A DNA stretch of 64,000 nt from Chitinophaga pinensis (GTDB lineage Bacteria; Bacteroidota; Bacteroidia; Chitinophagales; CAMDFR01), in the NCBI GenBank assembly GCA_945897725.1, contig CAMDFR010000011.1, positions 1 to 64,000 on the forward strand. Direction: 5' to 3'. The notes under the pieces were generated by a model, which ran no database searches, was not told the origin of the DNA, and was given only the letters and a program-made list of their open reading frames with translations. Below are positions 18,747 to 27,445 of the stretch, piece after piece; position 1 is the stretch's first letter, and every line of letters starts with the position of its first letter. A program made the position numbers and the translations under genes.

Positions 18747-18971
18747 ATGATTAATTTTTTGATGCTCAGGAACTATCTCCTTTTTATGATGATTACTTCT
18801 ACCGTCTCATACCCTATGTGTATCTTTCTTACTTCAACAGGTGCTACGGTAAGCTTAGAAAATCTACACTTCCTTAAAGCCTTTCAATATTGGCTCTTGT
18901 TGCCACTTCCTTTGTTTAGTTTATTGTTTTTGTTGCTCTCCTACATTCTGAAAATGTTGAAAAAATCATGA
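18747..18971 (+). CDS. Small two-helix membrane protein, unknown
   Basis: A 74-residue open frame starting 3 bp after the DUF2279 gene. It is almost entirely hydrophobic, with two likely membrane helices (about 8-30 and 46-70) and a basic C-terminus (KMLKKS). It matches no family I recognise. The tight spacing and the clean hydrophobic/basic layout favour a real gene co-transcribed with DUF2279, but short AT-rich frames of this sort also arise by chance. Confidence 0.45.
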   Translation: MINFLMLRNYLLFMMITSTVSYPMCIFLTSTGATVSLENLHFLKAFQYWLLLPLPLFSLLFLLLSYILKMLKKS

Positions 18972-19066
18972 GAATTATGTTTATTGTCTTCTATTAGTAT
19001 CAAGAATTCATATGGATTGGGTTTTATCCCAGTGATTAATTATAAGATAGACTTTTAGAGAACGAT

Positions 19067-19162
19067 GCGTTGTGTAAGGGAAGGAAGCGGTAGCTGTGGG
19101 CTTCGCACACACTACAAGCGAACTACCCGACCCTGCGGTTTTTTGCAGGGATACGCCCAAAG
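19067..19162 (-). repeat. Degenerate two-hairpin palindromic intergenic element, copy B
   Basis: Read on the minus strand it opens TTTGGGCGTAT. Hairpin 1 is CCCTGC/GCAGGG (plus-strand arms 19131-19136 and 19145-19150), followed by GTCGGGTAGTTCGC, an imperfect GC-rich hairpin 2, and the closing CCGCTTCCTTCCCTTACACAA. This is the most complete match to the shared architecture and the most GC-rich part of the surrounding spacer. Confidence 0.65.
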
Positions 19163-19175
19163 AATATTATTCATT

Positions 19176-19658
19176 TTAGGAGATATCGGCGAGTTGATCT
19201 TCAATAAATTCGCGGACACAGGCTTCGCCTCCTGTCTTGGTTAAAACGATATCCACCAGGCTTTTGATGGCATCTACCGCATCGGAAGGACAGGCACTCA
19301 AGCCCACCTTTTTGATGATAGAGCTGTCGTTGACATCATCACCTACAAAGGCAACATTTTCGAAATCGATATTCAATTTTTTTAACCAGCCTTCAAGGAC
19401 TACAGCTTTGTCTTCATCACCGACATAGCAATATTTAATGCCAAGCATTTCAGCTCTGGTATGCACGATTTGTTTCTTGATACTCGCACTGATGATACCC
19501 ACTTCGATGCCATTTTTAATCAAGTATCGAATGCCTGTTCCGTCTTTGGCATTGAACTTTTTGAATTGATCACCACTTTCTGTGATGTAGATGCCACCGT
19601 CCGTTAAGGTACCATCGACATCAAGCACCAATAATTTAATGCGTGAATTTTTTATCAT
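19176..19658 (-). CDS. kdsC: KdsC-like HAD-family 3-deoxy-ulosonate phosphatase
   Basis: A 160-residue HAD hydrolase of the C0-cap type. Motif I is LDVDGTLTDG (Asp13/Asp15), motif II IISAS, and motif IV GDDVNDSSII. The C-terminal tail TKTGGEACVREF matches the KdsC tail GGxGxVRE that closes over the neighbour's active site in the tetramer. KdsC removes phosphate from KDO-8-phosphate before CMP activation for lipid A inner-core synthesis. It is the last gene of an operon with a DAHPS-like enzyme and an epimerase-CBS fusion, which leaves room for a different ulosonate substrate. The gap to the previous gene is 12 bp. Confidence 0.82.
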   Translation of the reverse strand: MIKNSRIKLLVLDVDGTLTDGGIYITESGDQFKKFNAKDGTGIRYLIKNGIEVGIISASIKKQIVHTRAEMLGIKYCYVGDEDKAVVLEGWLKKLNIDFENVAFVGDDVNDSSIIKKVGLSACPSDAVDAIKSLVDIVLTKTGGEACVREFIEDQLADIS

Positions 19659-19670
19659 GAGGAGCGTTTC

Positions 19671-20669
19671 TTAAATTAAGTGATAGCCAACTGCATTTGC
19701 CACTGGTTCTACCGAACGATATAGATTTCTGAACTCTTCAAAATTCAATTGTTGAGCAGCATCGCTTTTAGCCACTTTAGGGTTCGGATGTGTTTCTATT
19801 AATAATCCGTCCACACCCATTGCGGTGCAAGCTCTTGTTAAGTCCGCGATACCGTATGCATAGCCCATCGCATGACTAGGATCGAGTATGATAGGTAAGT
19901 TCGTATATTCTTTTAAAAATGCCACACCACATAAATCTAGTGTGAATCTAGTTTTTGTTTCGAAGGTTCGAATCCCTCTTTCGCAGAGTACTACATTGGG
20001 ATTTCCTCCACTGAGTACAAATTCTGAAGCCTGTACAAACTCTTGTAAGGTAGTTCCAAAGCCCCTTTTGATTAAAATTGGTTTTTTGATGGCGCCACAT
20101 TTTCTTAAGATACCTTGGTCATACATGGCTTTGGCACCAATCTGAATGATGTCGCTATATTCGATCACCTCATCGATATGTGTAGAATCTCGCACTTCTG
20201 TGATGATGGCTAAGCCATATTTTTCGCGCATTCTAGCTAATAATTTTAAACCATCTAATCCCATGCCTTGGAAGCTATAAGGTGATGTACGTGGCTTGTA
20301 ACAACCAGCGCGTAATACTTTCACACCAAGTTCAACGCATAGTTCAGCGCAAGCCATAATTTGTTCTTCGCTTTCTACCGAACATGGTCCAGTGATCATC
20401 ACTGTATTTTTTGTTGAACCACCGATAGTGGCATCACCTAATTGGATTTCTCTGACGTTAGGAAGATATTTTTTGGAAGCTAATTGAATGTCGCTATCCA
20501 TGTAGAAAGAGCTCTCTGTATGCGTTTGCAAATAATCTGGTACCTCTTTTAGCGAAGAGGGTGTAATTAAAATATAGGTTCCGTTTTGATGTAAGACAAT
20601 AGATTGTGACTGTACGCCAAGTTTATCGGCCTCTTCAGTGCTAGTATTGCTTTTTAAATGAATGATCAT
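19671..20669 (-). CDS. aroF: 3-deoxy-7-phosphoheptulonate (DAHP) synthase, type I-beta
   Basis: A 332-residue enzyme with an N-terminal ferredoxin-like regulatory domain (about 1-70) and a TIM-barrel catalytic domain. It condenses PEP with erythrose 4-phosphate at the entry of the shikimate pathway. Visible family motifs are ITGPCSVES, KPRTSPYSFQGMG, KRGFGTTLQEF, LCERGIRTFETKTRFTLDL and LDPSHAMGY. Two segments differ from the textbook form: LRAGCYKPRTS where RGGAFKPRTS is usual, and IGAKAMYDQGIL where IGARNMQNF is usual. Its start overlaps the preceding stop by 4 bp (ATGA), so translation is coupled to the epimerase-CBS gene. Chorismate synthase is encoded at 38 kb. Confidence 0.88.
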   Translation of the reverse strand: MIIHLKSNTSTEEADKLGVQSQSIVLHQNGTYILITPSSLKEVPDYLQTHTESSFYMDSDIQLASKKYLPNVREIQLGDATIGGSTKNTVMITGPCSVESEEQIMACAELCVELGVKVLRAGCYKPRTSPYSFQGMGLDGLKLLARMREKYGLAIITEVRDSTHIDEVIEYSDIIQIGAKAMYDQGILRKCGAIKKPILIKRGFGTTLQEFVQASEFVLSGGNPNVVLCERGIRTFETKTRFTLDLCGVAFLKEYTNLPIILDPSHAMGYAYGIADLTRACTAMGVDGLLIETHPNPKVAKSDAAQQLNFEEFRNLYRSVEPVANAVGYHLI

Positions 20670-21673
20670 AATTCTCCTTTTATTAGATGATTAAATGTGA
20701 CGGCCCCTTTCAGAATACCCTTTTCGTCGATTACTGGAATAAACAAAATGGTGAAGGGCAATGATTTTATTTGTTGTAGCATTTGTGTGATGCTATTGCT
20801 TTCTTGTGTGCTGATTGGGTTTGAGTTAATGATATCGGTAGCACTAATGCTTGATAGGTCATCTATGTTTTTAAGAATACCTCTTCTCACATCAGCGTTG
20901 CTTGTAATTCCCTTTAAAGTATTGGAATCATCCACTAAAAGTACAAAGCCTTGTTTGTATTGTTCCATGGTGCTTACAATTGATTTGAAATCCGCTTTAA
21001 GGATATTCAATACCGGCAAGTCGATGGCTTCTATCATGAAATCTTTGATGAGGAAATGCGCTGTATTTGTCGCTGCTTTTAGCTGATAGAGGGCAGAACC
21101 CAAATTTTCGTTTTTCAGTAAATAGGAACCAGACACACTGGAATACACCCCAAGGTCTCTTAGAATGAAGGATACTTCGTTGTTAACCCCACCATCTACA
21201 TGAATATCTTTGTTGGGATATTTGGCTTTGAATTGTCTAATCTTTTTGAAAGTATCCGTATTAAAGGCACCGCCACTTTGGCCAGGTACCGTGGTCATCA
21301 GCAGGATAAAACTACATTGATTTTTATACTTTTCGAAAACATCTATGGAGGTATTGTTCGTAATGGCTAAACCCATTTTGGTCGCTCCTAGCGATGGAAT
21401 TTCAAAGTATGTAGGCAATTCTTCATATTGATAGGTCACCCAATCTACAGGCGTTTCATCCAATAATTCCTTATATTTTTCAGGTGTTTTGGTGATGATA
21501 TGTAAATCAATAATGGTTTTACTCAGAGATTTTATCACTTTGATATCATCAAATACGGTGATATCGTCATTGCAATCTATGTGGAAAGCATCTATTTGAA
21601 AGGCATCCAGCTCCTGTACCAAGGCTTGGATACTTCTATTTTTATCTGAATATAGTGACGCTGAAATTTTCAT
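20666..21673 (-). CDS. Ribulose-phosphate 3-epimerase-like domain fused to a KdsD-like CBS pair
   Basis: A 335-residue fusion. Residues 1-200 form an Rpe-like TIM barrel: ISASLYSD start, FHIDCND (His31, Asp33), IDLHIIT (His58), LMTTVPGQSGGAF and IHVDGGVN supply the expected metal ligands and phosphate loop, although the usual HxDxMDG is changed to HIDCNDD. Residues 206-335 form two CBS modules, with LKGITSNADVRRGI and the final ILKGAVTFNHLIKG, matching the tail of arabinose-5-phosphate isomerase (KdsD) more than generic CBS domains. Stand-alone Rpe enzymes are about 220 residues and lack this tail. It leads an operon with the DAHPS-like and KdsC-like genes. Pentose-5-phosphate epimerisation is likely but unproven. 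Confidence 0.8.
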   Translation of the reverse strand: MKISASLYSDKNRSIQALVQELDAFQIDAFHIDCNDDITVFDDIKVIKSLSKTIIDLHIITKTPEKYKELLDETPVDWVTYQYEELPTYFEIPSLGATKMGLAITNNTSIDVFEKYKNQCSFILLMTTVPGQSGGAFNTDTFKKIRQFKAKYPNKDIHVDGGVNNEVSFILRDLGVYSSVSGSYLLKNENLGSALYQLKAATNTAHFLIKDFMIEAIDLPVLNILKADFKSIVSTMEQYKQGFVLLVDDSNTLKGITSNADVRRGILKNIDDLSSISATDIINSNPISTQESNSITQMLQQIKSLPFTILFIPVIDEKGILKGAVTFNHLIKGEL

Positions 21674-22126
21674 TCGTGCAATTTAATAATTTCCAATGCT
21701 TGTTTTGAATGCGTAACGAACTGTTTTCATTGGTAGCACAAAGTTAATGCTAAATTAAAATTTTAATGACATAGGCTTCTTTTATTTGTTGATTCATTTT
21801 GTATAAAAATTTACGGCATATGCTATTAATGTTAGTGATTGTAAATCTCTTATTGATGACGGGCAAAGTGGTCTATGATAGAGTGAAGGATGATGTTTAG
21901 CGAGGTTTTGGATAGAATGCTATGATTTTCGGGTATTCTGAACGCTTCTCTCATTTTTTAGACGCTCGTGTTAGGTCGCGCGAAGCTTCACTGATGTGCT
22001 ATAATCCTATGAATAAATGTGCCGCCATGTTAAACAAACACAATAGAAGCTTATGTTGATCTGTCTCGTTATTTTGAATGTGCTCTTGCTGATAGCCAAA
22101 ATTGTGGTGACCTTAAAAAAGGGATA
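21674..22126. other. Gene-free spacer of about 450 bp
   Basis: It lies between the leftward ABC exporter and the leftward epimerase-CBS operon. A -7-like box sits at 21739-21746. Beyond that I see no open frame of substance, no tRNA fold and no copy of the palindromic element; stretches around 21960-21990 are more GC-rich than the rest, without clear structure. Confidence 0.55.
21739..21746 (-). promoter_or_regulatory. -7 promoter box of the epimerase-CBS operon
   Basis: On the minus strand this reads TAACTTTG, an exact TAnnTTTG match, about 66 bp before the start at 21673. No TTG at the right distance upstream was found. Confidence 0.45.
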
Positions 22127-23932
22127 TTAATCGATTTTGCTTTCTGAGGCAATGGTGTCCTGATCTTGATATTGTGCTTTTAACAAAGCATGATAGATTC
22201 CTTCAGCTGCAATAAGGGTTTCGTGCTTTCCTTCTTCTGCAATTCTTCCATCTTTGATCACATAAATCTTATCCACTTTTCTAATCGTTGATAATCTGTG
22301 TGCAATGACAATGGTGGTTCTGTTTTGCATTAATTTTTCGAGCGCATCCGTTACCAAGGCCTCGCTTTGTGAGTCAAGCGAGCTAGTCGCTTCATCCAGA
22401 ATCAATATTTTGGGGTTTTTGAGCACCGCTCTGGCGATGGCAATTCTTTGTTTTTGTCCACCACTCAATTGAATACCACGTTCACCTACCAAGGTGTCTA
22501 GCCCTTCTGGAAACTGGTTAATAAATTCCAGTGCATTGGCTTGTTCGCAGGCTTTGATAATCTCATTTTCTGAAGCATCAGGTTTGCCGTACAGTACATT
22601 TTCTCGAATGGAACCACCAAATAACAAGACTTCTTGAGGGACAATACCAATACTTTTTCTCAGGTCTCCAAGTTCGTAGTCCTTTATATTTTTGTGATCT
22701 ACGGTTATGGTACCATTATCTGTTTGATAATAACGCAATAATAATCTGGTGATGGTTGATTTTCCAGAACCACTTTGTCCTACTAAGGCAATTTTTTCAC
22801 CCGCTTTGATATCTAGATTGATATCTTTTAGAGTGGTGATATCAGTGCGCGTTGGATACGCGAAAGAGACATTTTGAAAACTAATATCACCGTGTTGGAC
22901 AGAGCTGCTTTTGATTTCTTTGATCTCCAATTCGTTGTCTTCTCCTAATATTTCTAAGATGGTTTCGCTGGCACCGACAGTCTTTACCAATCGACTATAG
23001 ACATCACCCAAAGAAGCGATTGAAGCACCAACGGTAAACATCAAAATGGCGAACTCAATAAAATCACCAGTGGTTAAATGCCCTTTGGCTACTTGTGAAA
23101 CGCCGTACCATAATACCAAAACAATACCACCGAAAACACCTGTGATAACGAAGGACACCAATGCACCTCTAAATTTACCCGCCCTCAAAGCCATATCGAT
23201 ATATTGAGCAATTTTATTTGCATATCTCTTACTTTCGTAATATTCTCCCGTATAGGCTTTCACAGTTTGAATGCCTTGGAAAGCTTCATCTACGATGACA
23301 TTGGATTCTGCCACCACTTTTTGAGTTTCCTTAGAATAGGTTTTAATTCTGCGTCCGAAATAAAAGGCGATGCCTACGGTGATAGGGAAGGTGGAAAGCA
23401 TCACCAAACCAAGCTCCGTATTTTTGATGAGGATATAAGTGACACCGACTATTAGTAAGATAATTTGTCGCAGAAATTCCATTAGAGTAAAAGAAAAGGT
23501 TTCTTGCAATTGCGACACATCATTTGAAATTCGACTTGTCAATTCTCCGACTCTATTCTTTTCGAAGAAGTGATAGGGCACCGAAATCAATTTATTAAAA
23601 ATAGCTATTCTGATATCGCTGATGGTCCTTTCTGTAAGTCTGTTGACGAGTACAATACGAATATAGGAAACGATAGACTGCGCTACTAGGATGAATGCCA
23701 GCCATTTGCCGATGGTATTGATTTTTGCTTGATCTTTAATGATACCAGAATCAATTAACTGACCAGTGGAACGAGGGAAGATCAGAAAAACGGAGGTTGA
23801 GATAAGCAATAGAATAAGACTGATGATCAAGTCAGTTTTGTATGGTAAGACAAACCTATAGATGCCTAATAGTTTTTTGATGCCGTCTTTGGTTAATTTT
23901 TTCTTTGGTTCTTCAGTATTGGTATTACTCAT
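22127..23932 (-). CDS. ABC exporter, fused permease and ATPase (MsbA-like)
   Basis: A 601-residue half-transporter working as a homodimer in the inner membrane. The first ~330 residues form a six-helix exporter domain beginning after a Lys-rich tail. The ATPase has Walker A GQSGSGKST, Q-loop IVPQEVLLFGG, signature LSGGQKQRIAIARA, Walker B ILILDEATSSLDS and H-loop IAHRLSTI. The type is that of MsbA and multidrug exporters, moving lipids or drugs outward; MsbA function in lipid A export is possible but not decidable. It stands ~450 bp before the next gene on its strand and ~100 bp after the glycosyltransferase. Confidence 0.92.
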   Translation of the reverse strand: MSNTNTEEPKKKLTKDGIKKLLGIYRFVLPYKTDLIISLILLLISTSVFLIFPRSTGQLIDSGIIKDQAKINTIGKWLAFILVAQSIVSYIRIVLVNRLTERTISDIRIAIFNKLISVPYHFFEKNRVGELTSRISNDVSQLQETFSFTLMEFLRQIILLIVGVTYILIKNTELGLVMLSTFPITVGIAFYFGRRIKTYSKETQKVVAESNVIVDEAFQGIQTVKAYTGEYYESKRYANKIAQYIDMALRAGKFRGALVSFVITGVFGGIVLVLWYGVSQVAKGHLTTGDFIEFAILMFTVGASIASLGDVYSRLVKTVGASETILEILGEDNELEIKEIKSSSVQHGDISFQNVSFAYPTRTDITTLKDINLDIKAGEKIALVGQSGSGKSTITRLLLRYYQTDNGTITVDHKNIKDYELGDLRKSIGIVPQEVLLFGGSIRENVLYGKPDASENEIIKACEQANALEFINQFPEGLDTLVGERGIQLSGGQKQRIAIARAVLKNPKILILDEATSSLDSQSEALVTDALEKLMQNRTTIVIAHRLSTIRKVDKIYVIKDGRIAEEGKHETLIAAEGIYHALLKAQYQDQDTIASESKID

Positions 23933-24038
23933 AAATAGGTTTCAATTATCAAGGATAATAGGTTTTCTTATTAAAAGGTTCAGTTAACAGAGGCGCTATT
24001 AATTTTTTTATGATCAAAAAAGATTTTAGAAAATGGTA

Positions 24039-24764
24039 TTATTTGAAAATAATTTTAAAATGACTCCTCAAAGTTGCAAAAAAGCCAAAGTGTTTTTGTA
24101 AAACATAAAAGCGATCTTTAAGAGAAGCAAAATGACTTTGTTGCGAGGCACCACCAATTTGAAAATGTGCAATGGGACTCTCCTCAAAAAAGAAGGTTTT
24201 CTTGCAATTTTTGAGCCCTTTGATAATCCAATCGATATCTGCGCTCAATGGATATTGCAGCGAATACTCCAAGCATAAAGATTTTTTGATGATAAAGCTT
24301 TGGTGGCAAAAAAGCATCCCCTCTTTCATATCATGCCAGGAGCAATCTTTTTTGAGTGGTCTTTTTCTCACCTCACTCATCAAACCTAAGCTAGTACTTG
24401 CCTCATTTACAAATAAGGTATCTCCATAGATAGCATCTGTATTTGAAGGCAAGTGACTAAATATTTGTTGCAACACATATTTATTATCAAAAGTATCACC
24501 AGCATTCATAAAAGTCACAAATTGACCTTGAGCAAGTCGCAACCCTTTGTTCATAGCATCATAGATGCCTTTGTCAGGCTCAGAAACTAAGGTGTTGATA
24601 TGGGATTGTGCTGCTTCTAATAATGCTTTGGTACCATCTGTAGAAGCCGCATCTATAACAATATATTCAAAGTCCTTGAATGTTTGTTCTATGACAGATG
24701 CCAAGGTTTTTTGCATGTCCACTTTTCGATTGTAGACCACTGTTATAATAGAGAGTAGCGCCAT
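24039..24764 (-). CDS. Glycosyltransferase family 2
   Basis: A 241-residue GT-A enzyme without membrane helices. It opens LLSIITVVYNRKVDMQKTLASV with the nucleotide-binding strand, then FEYIVIDAASTDGT, SEPDKGIYDAMNKGL and TFMNAGDTFD, which supplies the metal-binding acidic pair. It closely resembles the WcaA/family 2 colanic-acid type transferases that add a single sugar to a lipid-linked glycan. The acceptor and donor cannot be read. It is near the flippase and methyltransferase genes, suggesting surface polysaccharide or O-antigen synthesis. Confidence 0.9.
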   Translation of the reverse strand: MALLSIITVVYNRKVDMQKTLASVIEQTFKDFEYIVIDAASTDGTKALLEAAQSHINTLVSEPDKGIYDAMNKGLRLAQGQFVTFMNAGDTFDNKYVLQQIFSHLPSNTDAIYGDTLFVNEASTSLGLMSEVRKRPLKKDCSWHDMKEGMLFCHQSFIIKKSLCLEYSLQYPLSADIDWIIKGLKNCKKTFFFEESPIAHFQIGGASQQSHFASLKDRFYVLQKHFGFFATLRSHFKIIFK

Positions 24765-24804
24765 ATTGCTGCAAAATTAAAATAATATGATGGAATGTAT
24801 TGAT

Positions 24805-24812
24805 TATCTTTG
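24805..24812 (+). promoter_or_regulatory. -7 promoter box of the second type B T9SS gene
   Basis: TATCTTTG matches TAnnTTTG, 13 bp before the ATG at 24826 in the divergent spacer. No correctly spaced TTG was seen. Confidence 0.45.
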
Positions 24813-24825
24813 TTAGAACCTAATA

Positions 24826-27444
24826 ATGAAACCTATTCTCATGAAGTCTATATGCTTATTGATTTATTTAATAGCAGGCTTTTCCATTGGCTTTGCTCAA
24901 ACTAATATTTCAGGTATTATCAATACTTATACCCCAGTGACAAGCATTAGTAGTGCCTCTTGCCAAACTACTGTTGGTGTGGTAGATACAAGTAAGTTCA
25001 GAATCGGCACGAAGGTCATGATTATTCAAATGAAAGGGGCCACTTCGAGATTAACGGCAGATAGTACTTTTGGTAATTTATTGAATTATAATAATGCAGG
25101 CAATTATGAGTTTTCTTATGTTGTAAACAGAACAGCCTCAACTGTGATTCTTTCGCCTGGATTGGGGCGAACCTATACTATTTCAGACTTAGTACAATTG
25201 ATAACAGTGCCTGTTTATATAGATGCCCGAGTGAATGGTGTCTTGACTTGTTCTTCATGGAATGGTTTGACAGGTGGGGTTTTAACCATGGAGGTGACGA
25301 ATAATTTAACTGTAGATTCGAGTATAAATGCTAGTGGGAAAGGATTTAGGGGAGCAACTTTAAATTCGCCATTGGTTTGTGTGAACAATAATGAAAGTGG
25401 TTATTTTTACAGTGCAAGCGCAACAGAAGCAGCTTTAAAAGGCGAAAGTATTGCAAAGGCAATTGTGGGATATGAATCAGGTAAAGGTAAATTTGTTAAT
25501 GGTGGTGGCGGTGGTCAATGTAAAAATGGCGGTGGCGGCGGTGGTGCTAATGCAGGACGAGGAGGAATAGGCGGCAAAGGTTTCAATGTCTTAAGTAATA
25601 CTTCGATTCCAAGTGGTATTGGTGCAGATACCGTTAGCTATAATCTAAGTTTGAATAAAATTTTCTTGGGAGGCGCAGGTGGAAGTGGACATCAGGATGA
25701 CACTCCTCCCATCGGCACTGCGGGTGAAAGTGGTGGTGGCATTATACATCTATTGTGTGGAAATTTAATTCTTGGATCGGGGAAAATTATTTCTAATGGT
25801 AATGATGTTATACCGATTGCTGGCTCTGACGGCGCTGGTGGTGGTGGTGCGGGCGGTACTGTATTAATTATCTCTAATTCAATCGCATCAACAATTACAA
25901 TTAATGCAAAAGGTGGAAGAGGTGGGAATAACAACAACAGATACGCAGGAGGTGGAACTACCTCAGGCTATTGTCATGCTCCAGGAGGTGGAGGTGGTGG
26001 CGGATTAATTTGGTTAAATGCTCCTACAACTGCGACTATGAGTGTTATTGCAGGAAATGCTGGACTTGTGTTAAATGTAAGTTCTTCTTGTTATAATACC
26101 ACTTTTGGTGCTGTAAATGGACAACTTGGTAAAATCAAAACGGATCTAACAATGGTAGCTTTTCTACCTGCTACTTATGATACATTTAACTACACCAGAT
26201 GCAATGGCGATTCAATATTGTTTAATGGTATATATAGAAAAACTACTGGACTGTATGCAGATACCATTGTTCGAGGAGGATACTGTGACTCCATTTTTTT
26301 ATTCCGGATCACTTTTGTTAATTGTGATACCTTCACCTATACCATTAACAGAAGCCTTGTTAGATGCATAGGAGATTCGGTTTTGCTTGGTCATTTATAC
26401 AGAAAAACAGCTGGTGTTTATTATGATACGATTAACCCGCGTACCAGTTTTGACACCTTGGTAATTACAAATTTAAGCTTTGTGAATTGCGATACCTTTA
26501 CCTATTCAAGAAGTAGAAATTTAGTGCTTTGTAATGGTGATTCAGTCCGATTGCAAGGACTTTTTAGAAAGGTGGCAGGCACCTATTATGATACAATAAA
26601 TCCACGTACAAATTTTGATACTCTTGTCACCACTCGTCTGAGTTTTATCAACTGTGATACCATAAATTATTATAAGACCTTAAACAATAGAATTTGTGTA
26701 GGTGATTCTTTTTTTATACATGGTAGTTATGTTAAAGTTTCGAGTGTTTTTTACGATACGATTCTTCCTCATACTAGCTTTGATACACTTGTAACTACTA
26801 ATCTAAATTTTATTAGTTGTGACAGTATCAATTTTTTTGATACAAGTCGCTATGTATTATGTGTGGGAGATTCATTTTTTGTCAATGGAGCTTATCAAAA
26901 GTTAAGTGGCATTTATTATGACACTATCAATCCGCACAGCATTACCGATACCTTAGTCACGACATTTCTTACCTTCATCCCTTGTGATACCATTCGACAT
27001 TTTAGAAGTGAGACTGTGAAAATTTGTATTGGTGATTCAATAGAACTTGAGGGTAATTTTCAAACAACGAGTGGTATTTATTATGATTCCATCAAATCTG
27101 GGATTTATATTGATACTTTAATCAATACAACATTGATTGTGATTGACTGTGATACTATCCCCCCTTGTAAGCTTGGCGTACCAGATGCTTTCACGCCTAA
27201 TGAGGATGGGAATAATGATCTTTTCAAAATATTCTATACATGTCCAATAGAAAGTTATAATCTTAAAATTTTTAATCGATGGGGCGAATTGATTTTTGAA
27301 ACTAATGATATTGACATACTGTGGGACGGTCAATATAAGGATACTGGCTCTTTATTGGGTGTGTATGATTGGAAGATAGATGTAAAGTTTCGTGATGTGG
27401 CTAAGGTTAACCATTTGAAAGGAAATGTAACCGTAATTCGTTAG
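24826..27444 (+). CDS. T9SS type B secreted protein with Gly-rich domain and six ~55-residue Cys repeats
   Basis: An 872-residue exported protein (signal peptide ends GFA-Q). Residues ~25-160 form a beta-rich domain. A very Gly-rich segment (about 220-400, runs such as GGGGGGANAGRGG) follows. About six tandem units of 55 residues (about 450-780) then share the frame CDTFTY...CxGDSVxLxGxYRKxxGxYYDTINPxTSFDTLVTT. The tail GVPDAFTPNEDGNNDLFK ... FNRWGELIFE ... WDGQYKD is the type B sorting domain. The paired Cys in each repeat suggest disulfides. The function is probably structural or adhesive. A second ATG lies 15 bp inside; no PorP/SprF partner is next to it. Confidence 0.88.
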   Translation: MKPILMKSICLLIYLIAGFSIGFAQTNISGIINTYTPVTSISSASCQTTVGVVDTSKFRIGTKVMIIQMKGATSRLTADSTFGNLLNYNNAGNYEFSYVVNRTASTVILSPGLGRTYTISDLVQLITVPVYIDARVNGVLTCSSWNGLTGGVLTMEVTNNLTVDSSINASGKGFRGATLNSPLVCVNNNESGYFYSASATEAALKGESIAKAIVGYESGKGKFVNGGGGGQCKNGGGGGGANAGRGGIGGKGFNVLSNTSIPSGIGADTVSYNLSLNKIFLGGAGGSGHQDDTPPIGTAGESGGGIIHLLCGNLILGSGKIISNGNDVIPIAGSDGAGGGGAGGTVLIISNSIASTITINAKGGRGGNNNNRYAGGGTTSGYCHAPGGGGGGGLIWLNAPTTATMSVIAGNAGLVLNVSSSCYNTTFGAVNGQLGKIKTDLTMVAFLPATYDTFNYTRCNGDSILFNGIYRKTTGLYADTIVRGGYCDSIFLFRITFVNCDTFTYTINRSLVRCIGDSVLLGHLYRKTAGVYYDTINPRTSFDTLVITNLSFVNCDTFTYSRSRNLVLCNGDSVRLQGLFRKVAGTYYDTINPRTNFDTLVTTRLSFINCDTINYYKTLNNRICVGDSFFIHGSYVKVSSVFYDTILPHTSFDTLVTTNLNFISCDSINFFDTSRYVLCVGDSFFVNGAYQKLSGIYYDTINPHSITDTLVTTFLTFIPCDTIRHFRSETVKICIGDSIELEGNFQTTSGIYYDSIKSGIYIDTLINTTLIVIDCDTIPPCKLGVPDAFTPNEDGNNDLFKIFYTCPIESYNLKIFNRWGELIFETNDIDILWDGQYKDTGSLLGVYDWKIDVKFRDVAKVNHLKGNVTVIR

Positions 27445-27445
27445 C

